45,234 nucleotides of DNA from Acidiferrobacterales bacterium. GTDB lineage: Bacteria; Pseudomonadota; Gammaproteobacteria; Acidiferrobacterales; SZUA-150. The stretch's first letter is position 1. Every line of letters begins with the position of its first letter. This document shows, in pieces, positions 26,489 to 34,217 of this stretch. The translations under genes and the position numbers were made by a program. The notes below the pieces were generated by a model. It did no database searches, was not told the DNA's origin, and saw only the letters and a list, made by a program, of their open reading frames with translations. Location: the NCBI GenBank assembly GCA_947258385.1, contig CAMYII010000101.1, positions 1 to 45,234 on the forward strand. The letters are read 5' to 3'.

Positions 26489-26806
26489 TTAGCTTGGCAT
26501 CTGTATTAACTCTGACACCTCAAGTGAACCGCCAATATCAAGAAACGGACAAGCTTTTGCAATCTTCAGTGCCGTCTCCATAGATTCAGCTTCAATTATA
26601 GTGTAACCGGACATTGACGTCGTGCTTCCAGTGGTGACAGTACCGTCAGAATTTACTGTGCTCGTATTTTTAAGCGGATTAGCAGGACTAACCGCTGAGT
26701 CGCCCAATGAAGATAACCATTCTTTATATTTCGCGAAATGTTGCTTACCTTCCTCTGGGCTAGATGGCTGATCGCCGCCTAGGTAAGTAATAATGTATTG
26801 AGCCAT
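26489..26806 (-). CDS. YCII-related (DGPF/YciI-like) domain protein, in an integron-type cassette
   Basis: A 105-residue single-domain protein of the YCII-related/DGPF family: MAQYIITYLGGDQPSSPEEG, YKEWLSSLGDSAVSPANPL and SGYTIIEAESMETALKIAKACPFL are the usual segments. Such proteins adopt a ferredoxin-like dimeric fold; substrates are unknown, and the family is common in integron cassettes. I chose ATG 26806, which follows GGAAA; the frame extends upstream to 26863 without family similarity. An attC lies immediately behind the stop codon. Confidence 0.88.
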   Translation of the reverse strand: MAQYIITYLGGDQPSSPEEGKQHFAKYKEWLSSLGDSAVSPANPLKNTSTVNSDGTVTTGSTTSMSGYTIIEAESMETALKIAKACPFLDIGGSLEVSELIQMPS

Positions 26807-27049
26807 GTGCGTATTTCCTTTCTTAAAAATCAAATTCCAATGCACTACAAAAAAACATAACATATAGGCAGACGAGTTTACGGGTTATCATACGGATCTA
26901 GTACAAAAGTTTATCCCTTTTTGCCCCGTAAACAACCACTTATCACTGACTGCTAATACACGGTCCCGGTGTAATAGGCCGATTGAGGACCGGCACCGCC
27001 AGAGGTTTTTACACCCCCAGCGGCAACCCGGTCCTCGTGGATCAAATGA

Positions 27050-27421
27050 CTAATGGACCATCCCCACGGCCAACGGACCATAGTGCGCCCGCGGCTCTTC
27101 GATGCCCAGATCCTCGAAGTGCCCGGCGAGATCCGCCGGGCTGGGCGGAGTCAGGATCTCGGGGACGGGGAGATCGAAGGCGTCGGCCAGCTTTTCCAGG
27201 TTATCCACGCTGACATTTACCTGCCCGCGCTCGATCTGGCTGATGTACGTCCGGTGAAGCCCCGCCAGCTCAGCCAGGACCTCTTGCGACCAGCCGCGGG
27301 TGAAGCGCAGACGACGTCAAGGGATGGACTAGTGTCGCGGGAGCCAGGAAGGCGGGAGCGACCAGCGCAACTTTTGCGCGAGGATCGTACGGATACGGGT
27401 GGGAGTTTTCTTGGGTGGCAT
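27050..27421 (-). pseudogene. XRE-family regulator interrupted by a 54-base insertion
   Basis: The gene starts at ATG 27421 with a near-perfect ribosome binding site (AAGGAGG) and reads MPPKKTPTRIRTILAQKLR, the usual start of an XRE regulator. It then carries 54 extra bases (about 27311-27364) with two in-frame stops. The correct protein resumes as LRFTRGWSQEVLAELAGLH with the helix-turn-helix ISQIERGQVNVSVDNLEKLADAF, and a C-terminal tail to TAG at 27050. The insertion length is a multiple of three, but the stops break the DNA-binding domain. No other start codon restores it, so it is likely dead. Confidence 0.8.
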
Positions 27422-27468
27422 GCGGACCTCCTTTTTGTTGTAAAAAAAACAGGTTTCTTCCGGCCCAC

Positions 27469-27502
27469 AAAAAAGCGGCCCCGGGAAGACCCAGGGCCGC
27501 TT
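27469..27502 (-). terminator. Rho-independent terminator, repeated type
   Basis: Leftward: AAGCGGCC, loop, GGCCGCTT and a T-run. It is nearly identical to the terminator at 20754-20789. It lies between the excisionase-like gene and the broken XRE gene and could stop transcription from the former. Confidence 0.65.
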
Positions 27503-27588
27503 GGAATACGCCACACACCAGACGCGAGCGAGTACTCACTATGAACTAAGCCAACACCAACCCGCCCAAACCCATCGCCGATGTGATG

Positions 27589-27678
27589 TATACTCTACAC
27601 AGCCCCGAGTCATGTTACAGCATGCTCGGGGTTAGTCGCCCGGGGGATGTTAGCGCATCCTTCGGGCGATGCTTTTTT
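27589..27678 (+). ncRNA. Candidate small RNA with two hairpins and a terminator
   Basis: A TATACT -10 (27589-27594) is followed by a hairpin CCCCGAG/CTCGGGG (27603-27631), and then by a compound hairpin. The latter has outer stem TCGCCCG/CGGGCGA (27636-27669), inner stem GGATG/CATCC, and six T at 27673. No rightward gene precedes the terminator, so an independent transcript of about 80 bases is plausible. There is no convincing -35 and no family match. Confidence 0.35.
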
Positions 27679-27730
27679 GTGAATCCTTTCAATAAAACAA
27701 GGTTATTTTCCCACGATAAAGTGAATAAAG

Positions 27731-27946
27731 TCAAGTTCTATCCTTCTTTGGCCTGCGCCCCCTTGGATCTTTTTGAGATTCATAGGCTTCAATATCCGCC
27801 AGTGTCGTCACCCACGAATTGCCAAATTTCCTGGCCTTCAATACGCCTTCCCACGCCAACTTCCTCAACGTCGCCGCATCATAAACGCAGTACTCCGCCG
27901 CCTCGGCAAGCGACAACAGTTCCTCTTTGTTCGGTTTCTTGGGCAA
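27731..27946 (-). CDS. Small excisionase/MerR-type helix-turn-helix protein
   Basis: A 71-residue protein: an acidic/basic start (PKKPNKEELL), then SLAEAAEYCVYDAATLRKLAWEGVLKARKFGNSWVTTLADIEAYE, which is the HTH_17/excisionase-type winged helix, and a basic tail. It begins with TTG at 27946 without strong ribosome binding site. Proteins of this kind act as excisionases or small regulators. It lies within the cassette region but I see no clear attC behind its stop codon. Confidence 0.65.
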   Translation of the reverse strand: MPKKPNKEELLSLAEAAEYCVYDAATLRKLAWEGVLKARKFGNSWVTTLADIEAYESQKDPRGRRPKKDRT

Positions 27947-28034
27947 ATCACCAAATCCTGATTCTTCTAAAGTAGTTTTAGATACGACACCTCATAAACG
28001 TTGTTCGGATAAACTATACATTACTAGATTTGAC

Positions 28035-28055
28035 CCCTGAGCCCTGAGCCCTGAG
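28035..28055 (+). repeat. Short tandem repeat, three copies of CCCTGAG
   Basis: Three perfect heptamers followed by CCCTT, in the leader between the excisionase-like gene and the attC at 28163. Repeats of this size can vary by slippage. The rest of 27947-28162 shows nothing else. Confidence 0.6.
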
Positions 28056-28162
28056 CCCTTCTCCTTATCTTTATAATGAACATACTTCCTATTCCAGAGG
28101 TAGCAGCTATCGTCAACGACTAATTTTCTACTCTTTGTCTTTGCCACGAGCGCGTCTCAGAA

Positions 28163-28234
28163 ACTTAACGACCTGCATCACTGGCGCGAACGAAGCGCAG
28201 CGTAGTGAGCGTCCAGTGCATGTAATTGTTAGAC
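28163..28234 (-). other. attC site of the GNAT cassette
   Basis: A 72-bp imperfect palindrome. Read leftwards, R'' is GTCTAAC (28234-28228) and R' is GTTAAGT (28169-28163), both fully matching RYYYAAC and GTTRRRY. The arms ATGCACTGGACGC and GCGCCAGTGATGCAG pair with one extra base, as attC sites require. The stop codon TAA of the GNAT gene lies inside R''. This is the clearest attC in the window. Confidence 0.85.
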
Positions 28235-28684
28235 CTGCACATGGTATGAGTTAAATCTATTACCACGTATTGTGGATTTAGTGACTTTATTTTTGGACAA
28301 CTTTAATAAAAATTTGTAGTTTGGCCGGGACTCATGAAGATGAATTATGAGTTCACTATGCCCGAACTCTTTAGCCCAAACCCGCATTGTCTTAAAGATA
28401 AGTTTGCCGTAGCCCCAAAAAGGCTTGGCTAAAACAATACCTACTTCATAACCAAGCTCGTCTTTTTGAATCCCACACCAACCGGCCAGCTGTTGATTTA
28501 TTAGTATGCCGCGGACACGACAGCCTGCAAGAGCGTCACAAGAAATTTTTTGCTTGATCCAACTAGCCAACGAATCATTCTTGAATTGGTCATGAGGCAT
28601 AAGATGCTTCCGAACATCTTCGGAGTTTAAAATAGAAATTAATTCGTCGGAATTACAATGAGATAAGTTTATATATTCAATCAT
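28229..28684 (-). CDS. GNAT-type acetyltransferase, in an integron-type cassette
   Basis: A 151-residue protein with an overall GNAT layout: MIEYINLSHCNSDELISILNSEDVRKHLMP at the start, a central LAGWCGIQKDELGYEVGIVLAKPFWGYGKLIFKTM corresponding to the acetyl-CoA-binding motif A (FWGYGK), and a C-terminal ESRPNYKFLLKLSK helix as in ribosomal-protein or antibiotic acetyltransferases. Substrate unknown. It is delimited by two attC sites with a leader of only six bases, so it is a compact cassette. GC is low compared with the backbone. Confidence 0.85.
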   Translation of the reverse strand: MIEYINLSHCNSDELISILNSEDVRKHLMPHDQFKNDSLASWIKQKISCDALAGCRVRGILINQQLAGWCGIQKDELGYEVGIVLAKPFWGYGKLIFKTMRVWAKEFGHSELIIHLHESRPNYKFLLKLSKNKVTKSTIRGNRFNSYHVQV

Positions 28685-28690
28685 ATTAAG

Positions 28691-28810
28691 GTCTAACGAT
28701 TAAGCTGTGCGGACGCCGAACGCCGAACCTGAAGAGAAGGAAATGCTCTAGGATGGCAAATTCCAAAAACAACGCGCGATTCGGCGGTCCGCACGAGAGC
28801 CTGGTTATGT
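28691..28810 (-). other. attC site of the zf-TFIIB cassette (long form)
   Basis: A 120-bp site read leftwards with R'' ACATAAC (28810-28804) and R' GTTAGAC (28697-28691). R' fits the consensus fully, R'' with one mismatch. Arms GTGCGGACCGCCGAA and TTCGGCGTCCGCAC pair with one extra base. The long middle is typical of variable terminal structures. It starts seven bases behind the zf-TFIIB stop codon. Confidence 0.8.
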
Positions 28811-28817
28811 AGTTCTT

Positions 28818-29366
28818 CTATTGAAAAGGATTCGTCCTCTGTATGTTTATCATCGTGTCTTGGAGCTTTGGATTTTCTATAAAAAAACGGTATTGAAACA
28901 TGCGAAGGATTGTTGTGAAGTCCTTCCATTCTGAAAAGAAGCTTTCCGGACCCGTGACTATCTCCTTGCCCTCTTCCAAGCTTGCCTTAAAATAGTCGGA
29001 CAAGCTTTTTGTTGCTAGCTCGTCGGTCAGGGCATCGATAATCTTACCAAATTCATTCTCTTCCAACCAAATTCCTTGACACTTGGCACAGCAATCAACT
29101 TCTACACCAGTATTACCGTATTGAACCGAAGCCAGGCCCAGACTGCACTTTGGACATTTGATAGGCTTTGGTGATATCTGGTAACGATCTTCATATTTCC
29201 ACAGTTCAAAATCCATCCAGTTTAGATCGGAGTCGGTCTGATCCTTGGCTCGCCGCAGCTCGTCTTGATCGAACCAAACTCCCTTGCAGTCTTTGCACTC
29301 ATCTAGGTCGACATCTTTAATCCTGTGAGGATGCATTGCTTTACTACAATTTGGACAATTCATCAA
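28818..29366 (-). CDS. Double zf-TFIIB domain protein, in an integron-type cassette
   Basis: A 182-residue protein with two zf-TFIIB modules: MNCPNCSKAM...DECKDCKGVWFDQDEL, and KCPKCSLGL...DCCAKCQGIWLEENEF, each binding a zinc ion with four cysteines. A helical C-terminal part follows. Function of the family is unknown. The backbone gene at 36591-37019 has the same two-module design, making this a cassette-borne relative. AGGAGG precedes its ATG, and an attC follows its stop codon. Confidence 0.9.
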   Translation of the reverse strand: MMNCPNCSKAMHPHRIKDVDLDECKDCKGVWFDQDELRRAKDQTDSDLNWMDFELWKYEDRYQISPKPIKCPKCSLGLASVQYGNTGVEVDCCAKCQGIWLEENEFGKIIDALTDELATKSLSDYFKASLEEGKEIVTGPESFFSEWKDFTTILRMFQYRFFIENPKLQDTMINIQRTNPFQ

Positions 29367-29398
29367 AACCTCCTGAATACGACAATGATTTTTTGACT

Positions 29399-29543
29399 AC
29401 ATAACAGTTGAGTATACCGCTATAGCGGTAATGTTTTGCCGCTGTAGCGGCTATATTGCCTTATTAATCCCTTGAAAACAAAGCGTTCTTAGTATTAAAG
29501 CCGCTAATTATTGGCGCAGCAAATGCCGCTTGCGCGGCTATAT
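29399..29543. repeat. attC-like core followed by small palindromes
   Basis: ACATAAC at 29399-29405 is an R'-like core (GTTATGT leftwards) at the expected cassette start. Behind it lie three perfect or near-perfect palindromes, TACCGCTATAGCGGTA (29415-29430), GCCGCTGTAGCGGC (29438-29451) and GCCGCTTGCGCGGC (29525-29538), the last two each followed by TATATTG. They may be remains of an attC or a separate short repeat family. No gene lies in 29367-30155. Confidence 0.4.
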
Positions 29544-29639
29544 TGGAGGATCAACAGGGCTCGGAACACCACATCCTCCGAGCCGCCCTGCCCTCTGTGT
29601 ATCGGATATAGCACCGAAATATCGATACGCCTCAGAGGA

Positions 29640-30020
29640 AATTTATTGGTACGGCTCAAAAAACGCATCCTGGGAATTCTGACCAAATGGCGCTGACCGT
29701 TTGTCAAACTTCGGCAATGAATGCTTTTAACCCCGTCAGCCCTCGCTGAGTACCGGAGAAAAACCAGGATCAGCGTGAGCTCTTGGCCGAGGCAGCCCAA
29801 ACACTCAATTGCTTTTTAATTGAGTGTTTGGGTCCGAGTTAGCGAGCGCCCTGGTTTTTCGAGGAACGGAAGGGAGAACGGAAGGGACCGCGCGGCAGCG
29901 CGGCGAGGGCTCGGGGGTCCTTTCTTTGCGCCGCTTTCTTTGGACAAGCAAAGAAAGCGGCCCGTCGTACGGGCGCGGAAGCCCGTTAGTAGCATTTAAA
30001 ACATCGCCGAAGGCGATACA
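29640..30020. repeat. Large hairpin repeat element, copy B (core and one arm)
   Basis: Contains the core in the same orientation as copy C (GGTACGGCTCA...AAATGGCG...CCCGT) and a right arm with the same hairpin order as copies A and C. Stem CCGCTTTCTTTG (29931-29960), inner stem CCCAAACACTCAATT and end palindrome ATCGCCGAAGGCGAT are present. The left arm is missing; a CAGGGCTCGG...CCGAGCCGCCCTG inverted repeat is found instead at about 29553-29590. It lies in the gap before the convergently placed peptidase gene end. Confidence 0.8.
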
Positions 30021-30062
30021 TTAAAAACAAAAAGTAAAGCGATATTAATATCCCCTCACCCT

Positions 30063-30088
30063 AACCCTCTCCCTTTGGGAGAGGGGAC
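30063..30088. terminator. CCCTCTCCC/GGGAGAGGG hairpin
   Basis: CCCTCTCCC, TTT and GGGAGAGGG form a short stable hairpin behind copy B and 70 bases beyond the M42-like stop codon. The motif is common in intergenic regions of many bacteria. No T-run follows. Confidence 0.5.
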
Positions 30089-30155
30089 AAGGACTGGGGC
30101 TCTCCCGAAGGAAGAGGGAAATAAAAACAGGTGCGCACAGCGCACCCTACATCTA

Positions 30156-31328
30156 TCACCCCACAAACTTCTTATATTTCATAAAATTCTTAACCAACCT
30201 CTCCCTCGTATCCCCCCACGCCTCCCCCCAATGCAATCCCTCCCGCATCAAGGCAAGACACAACTTCAACTCCCCCTCGATATCATCCACACTCACAAAC
30301 TCCGGCGCGGGCCCGCCGGGCGCCTTGCAGTCCGGCCCGCCCTCGAATCCCTGATTGTGATAATTCCCCAAGGGCAAGGACATGCCGATGCTCGGAAACC
30401 CATAGGCCGTGGCCGCCGTGGCCTCGCACGAGCCCCCGTCCATGATGCGCCGCTGGTGTTTGCCCTTTAACACCTTACCCGCCACATCCGCCAGCACCTT
30501 CAATCCATCGGCATGAAATACCGTGCGCCGGTCCCCCAACCGCACCACCGGCCCCTTGCCGATCGCCGCGCCCGGCAGGGTACGCGAGGCCTCGAGACTG
30601 ACGCAGACCACCGGCCGGCGGTGCTGCTGCAACCAGCCCAGCTCGAAATGCCCAACCGCGCCGACGAAGCCGACCTCCTCACCGCGGGTCAGCAGTCCCA
30701 GAAACGGCGGCCTGGCTCCGCGCGTCTTGCCTTTAAACAAGGTCATCGCGGTATCTAAAATGGCGAACACCCCGGCGAGATCATCGGCCGCGCGCGTGTA
30801 GAGCCTGCGCCCGCCGCGCCAGACGGGCGAGCGAAATTCAAAGCCACCGTAGAGGCTACGCGCCGCCGGCCGTTTGTTGGGCAGTTCCGCAACGGGTATC
30901 ACCACCTCGGCGGTGTCGATGGCCCACTTGCCCTTGTTGAGCGCCGGCCGGCTGAGCCTGCCTTGACCGATCACGCCATGGTCATCCGCCAGCCATAACC
31001 TGGCACCGGCCAGATGTTTCACCGGCGAGCCGCCGTGCCATTTGAGCTTCAGCCGGTTCGCCGCCACCCAGCGCGTCCCGTGAAAGCCGGGGTGGTCCAT
31101 GTGCGCGATGAACACCCGCACCGGCTCCTTGCTTACTTGTTTGACGCGCTGCAGGTAGGCCTGGCGCGAATCGACGCCGACGATGAGGTTGCCGACAGGG
31201 TCTTCGAAAAAGGGGACGCCGGCCTGCGCCAGGGTGCGAGTGACGAGACCGATGACATGGGTTTCACGAAACGGGGCGGTCGGCTGCGATAACAGCGCCG
31301 TTAACAACGCGGACTGGCGTGGAGTCAT
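30156..31328 (-). CDS. M42/M20-type zinc metallopeptidase
   Basis: A 390-residue metallopeptidase-like protein of the M42/M20/M28 (MH) clan. Metal-binding and catalytic elements in order: FIAHMDHPG (H76, D78), RAADDLAG in the middle, LTRGEEVGF with the catalytic glutamate pair, a later DGGSCEATAATAYGFPSIG, and NYHNQGFEGG near the end. This is consistent with a cytosolic aminopeptidase; substrate not known. The start MTPRQSALLTALLSQP fits the family. It is read in the same direction as relA, 51 bases beyond that stop codon. Confidence 0.85.
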   Translation of the reverse strand: MTPRQSALLTALLSQPTAPFRETHVIGLVTRTLAQAGVPFFEDPVGNLIVGVDSRQAYLQRVKQVSKEPVRVFIAHMDHPGFHGTRWVAANRLKLKWHGGSPVKHLAGARLWLADDHGVIGQGRLSRPALNKGKWAIDTAEVVIPVAELPNKRPAARSLYGGFEFRSPVWRGGRRLYTRAADDLAGVFAILDTAMTLFKGKTRGARPPFLGLLTRGEEVGFVGAVGHFELGWLQQHRRPVVCVSLEASRTLPGAAIGKGPVVRLGDRRTVFHADGLKVLADVAGKVLKGKHQRRIMDGGSCEATAATAYGFPSIGMSLPLGNYHNQGFEGGPDCKAPGGPAPEFVSVDDIEGELKLCLALMREGLHWGEAWGDTRERLVKNFMKYKKFVG

Positions 31329-31379
31329 CGGCCAACTATAACCGGTCTGCCATGGCCGGGACAGCCGGACACGCGCGCC

Positions 31380-33593
31380 TTATCCCGGACGCCGGCGCAC
31401 CTCGGTCACGTTGGGCAGCTGTTCGATCTTGGCCAGCACGCGGCTCAACTTATTGAGATCGGGGATCTCGAGCGTGAGCGTCATGCGCGCGACATGCTCG
31501 GTCCTGTCGGTGACGGTGTTGACCGCGAGCACATTGATCTTCTCATTGGTCAAAAGCGCGGTGATATCGTGCAGCAGGCCGTGACGGTCATAGGCGGTGA
31601 CCTGCACATCGACTGGATAGGTGCTGTCGGCGGCCCGTCCCCAGCTCACCTCGAGCAACCGTTCCCGCGCGTCGGTGCGGTAATGCAGCACATTGGAGCA
31701 ATCCTGCCGGTGCACCGTCACCCCCTGGCCGCGGGTGATGTAGCCCACGATGGGATCCCCCGGCACCGGCTTGCAGCAGGACGCGATGTGGGTCAACAGA
31801 TTACCCACCCCCTGCACCTGGATCGCGCCGGCCGCCTGCCTGGCCGGTTTGATCTTGAGCGGTGCCGCCGGTCCGGTCTCGGCCGGCGCCGGGGCGGTCA
31901 GTCCCTGCAGGGCCGACAGGATGCGCGCGGTCTTGACCTCGCCGCGGCCGAGCGCGGCGTAGAAGGCGTCTACTTTATCGAAGCCGAGCCGGCCCGCGAG
32001 CTGCTCGTGGTTGACGTCCGTGAAACCGAGCCGCTTGAGCTCGCGCTCGAGCCCGGCGCGCCCGGAGGCCACCGTATTATCGTAATCCTGCTGGCGGAAC
32101 CAGTGCTGCACCTTGGAGCGCGCCCGCGAGGTCGCGAGATACCCCAGGTGCGGGTTGAGCCAGTCGCGGCTCGGCCCGCCGGTCTTCACCGTCAGCACCT
32201 CGACCTGCTCGCCAGTCTTGAGCGCATAGGTCAGCGGCACCATGCGGCCGTCGACCTTGGCCCCGCGACAGTGGTGTCCCACGTCGGTGTGGATGTGATA
32301 GGCAAAATCCAGCGGCGTCGCGCCCCGCGGCAGGTCCATGACATTGCCCCTGGGCGTGAACACATAGACCCGGTCGGCGAAGACCTCGGACTTGAACTGG
32401 TCTACGAAGTCGCTGGCCTCGGCCACCTCCTCTTTCCATTCCAGCAACTGCCGCAGCCAGGAGATCTTCTCATCAAAACTGCCTTCCGGCCGCACGCCTT
32501 CCTTGTAACGCCAGTGCGAGGCGATGCCGTACTCGGACAGGCGGTGCATATCCTGGGTGCGGATCTGCACCTCGACGATCTTGCCTTCCGGGCCGATGAC
32601 GGCGGTGTGGATGGAGCGGTAGTTGTTCTGCTTGGGCGTGGCGATGTAATCGTCGAACTCACCCGGGATGTACTGCCATAGCGTATGGATCACGCCGAGC
32701 GCGGCGTAGCAGTCGCGGATCTCGTTGACCAGCACCCTGACCGCGCGCACGTCGTAGATCTCATGGAAATCCTTGCCCTTGCGCCGCATCTTTTTCCAGA
32801 TGCCGTAGATGTGCTTCGGCCGTCCGCTGACCACGGCGTCGATGCGCGCCTGCTTGAGCTCGGTGCTGAGCGTGCTCACGAACTGCTCGATATAGCGTTC
32901 GCGGTCCACGCGCCGCTCGGCCAGCATGGAGGCGATGTTCCGATAGGTGTGGGGCTCCAGATAGCGGAACGACAGGTCCTCCAGCTCCCACTTGATCTGC
33001 CAGATACCCAGCCGGTTGGCGAGCGGCGCGAAGATGTCCATGGTCTCGCGCGCGATCCGCTTTTGTTTTTGTTCCGCCAGCGAGGCCAGGGTACGCATAT
33101 TGTGCAGCCGGTCGGCGAGCTTGATCAGCACCACGCGCACGTCCTCGGCCATGGCGAGCAGCATCTTGCGCAGGCTCTCCGCCCGCACCCGTTCGCCCTT
33201 GTTCTTCTCGCTGCCGACGGGAAATTCCTGGATCTGGTCCATCTTGGTCACGCCGTCGACCAGGCGGGCCACCCCCGGCCCGAAGTCGGCCTCGATCTGC
33301 TGCACATTGACCTCGGTATCCTCCACCACGTCGTGCAGGATCGCGGCGGCAATGGTCTCGTGGTCCATGCGCAGCTCGGCGAGGATGGTGGCAACCGCAA
33401 GCGAATGTAGAAAATAGGGCTCGCCCGACACGCGGGTCTGGCCGCGGTGGGCCTCACGGGCGAGCACACACGCGCCGGCGATGAGGTCGACCTCTTCGGC
33501 GGGGCGCTCGCGCGCGAGTGCCTCCAGCCACGCGTCGTAGGACCGCGCCGGCCGGCCGGCTAACTCGTTATCTTGCGTGACGACCTTAACCAC
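31380..33593 (-). CDS. relA: RelA/SpoT-family (p)ppGpp synthetase, RelA type with intact HD domain
   Basis: A 737-residue long Rel protein that makes (p)ppGpp in the stringent response. Domains: HD hydrolase (about 40-190), synthetase (230-360), TGS (about 420-480), helical and zinc-finger region (SCCKPVPGDPIVGY) and a C-terminal ACT domain. The synthetase carries the RelA-type motif EFDD. Unusually for gammaproteobacterial RelA, the hydrolase residues are present: H63, the pair H87/D88, E91/D92 in HDVVEDT, and D161 in KLADRLHN. It might therefore be bifunctional. The gene name is by synthetase type; a separate spoT could exist elsewhere. The start MVKVVTQDNEL is RelA-like. Confidence 0.95.
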   Translation of the reverse strand: MVKVVTQDNELAGRPARSYDAWLEALARERPAEEVDLIAGACVLAREAHRGQTRVSGEPYFLHSLAVATILAELRMDHETIAAAILHDVVEDTEVNVQQIEADFGPGVARLVDGVTKMDQIQEFPVGSEKNKGERVRAESLRKMLLAMAEDVRVVLIKLADRLHNMRTLASLAEQKQKRIARETMDIFAPLANRLGIWQIKWELEDLSFRYLEPHTYRNIASMLAERRVDRERYIEQFVSTLSTELKQARIDAVVSGRPKHIYGIWKKMRRKGKDFHEIYDVRAVRVLVNEIRDCYAALGVIHTLWQYIPGEFDDYIATPKQNNYRSIHTAVIGPEGKIVEVQIRTQDMHRLSEYGIASHWRYKEGVRPEGSFDEKISWLRQLLEWKEEVAEASDFVDQFKSEVFADRVYVFTPRGNVMDLPRGATPLDFAYHIHTDVGHHCRGAKVDGRMVPLTYALKTGEQVEVLTVKTGGPSRDWLNPHLGYLATSRARSKVQHWFRQQDYDNTVASGRAGLERELKRLGFTDVNHEQLAGRLGFDKVDAFYAALGRGEVKTARILSALQGLTAPAPAETGPAAPLKIKPARQAAGAIQVQGVGNLLTHIASCCKPVPGDPIVGYITRGQGVTVHRQDCSNVLHYRTDARERLLEVSWGRAADSTYPVDVQVTAYDRHGLLHDITALLTNEKINVLAVNTVTDRTEHVARMTLTLEIPDLNKLSRVLAKIEQLPNVTEVRRRPG

Positions 33594-33723
33594 GTATTGC
33601 CCGCCCGTTCACCGTTGATGTCATTCCACTCTATCTAGTATGCGGCCGTTTACCGGCGGATTCAAAGGTATTACCGGAAAAATCGCGGCTTTGGGGCGGG
33701 AATCTTGTTAAGATGATGCCGGC

Positions 33724-34194
33724 ATGATCGCGTCCATCAAAAAATTCTTCGAGCAGCACCTCGCCCCCGAGGACAGCACCGGCCGGGGGCATTCCGCGCG
33801 CCAGCTGCAGCTGGCGACCGCCGCCCTGCTGGTGGAGATGACGCGCGTGGATCACGAGGTCCAGGCCCAGGAGCTCGATACCGTGACCGATGCCATTCGC
33901 GCGAGCTTCGGCCTGTCCTACGAGGAGACCGCGGAATTAATGGCGCTGGCGGAACAGGAGGCCGATCAGATGACCTCATACTTCGCCTTCACCTCGCTCA
34001 TCAACAAGGCGTATTCGCAGGAAGAAAAGGTCAAGCTCATCGAGCTCATGTGGCAGGTGGCCTTGAGCGACGGCCGGCTGGACAAATACGAGGAACACCT
34101 GATCCGCAAGGTCGCCAATCTGATCTACGTCCCGCGGCAGGAGATCGTGGCGGCCAAGCACCGCGCCCTGCACGCACGCCAAACTAGAACTTAG
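33724..34194 (+). CDS. TerB-like protein
   Basis: A 156-residue soluble helical protein of the TerB/tellurite-resistance-like (DjlA N-terminal-like) family. Acidic metal-binding patterns are seen in LLVEMTRVDHEVQAQE and ALSDGRLDKYEEHLIRKVANLIYVP. Many members are encoded alone and the role is not known; TerB binds calcium in tellurite operons. It is divergent from relA with 130 bases between starts. Confidence 0.88.
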   Translation: MIASIKKFFEQHLAPEDSTGRGHSARQLQLATAALLVEMTRVDHEVQAQELDTVTDAIRASFGLSYEETAELMALAEQEADQMTSYFAFTSLINKAYSQEEKVKLIELMWQVALSDGRLDKYEEHLIRKVANLIYVPRQEIVAAKHRALHARQTRT

Positions 34195-34217
34195 TCCCTA
34201 GAAACTAGTACCTGTAT

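Noticed and set aside
28035-28055. CRISPR-like direct repeat
   Set aside because: Only three adjacent heptamers without spacers; no cas gene is in the window.
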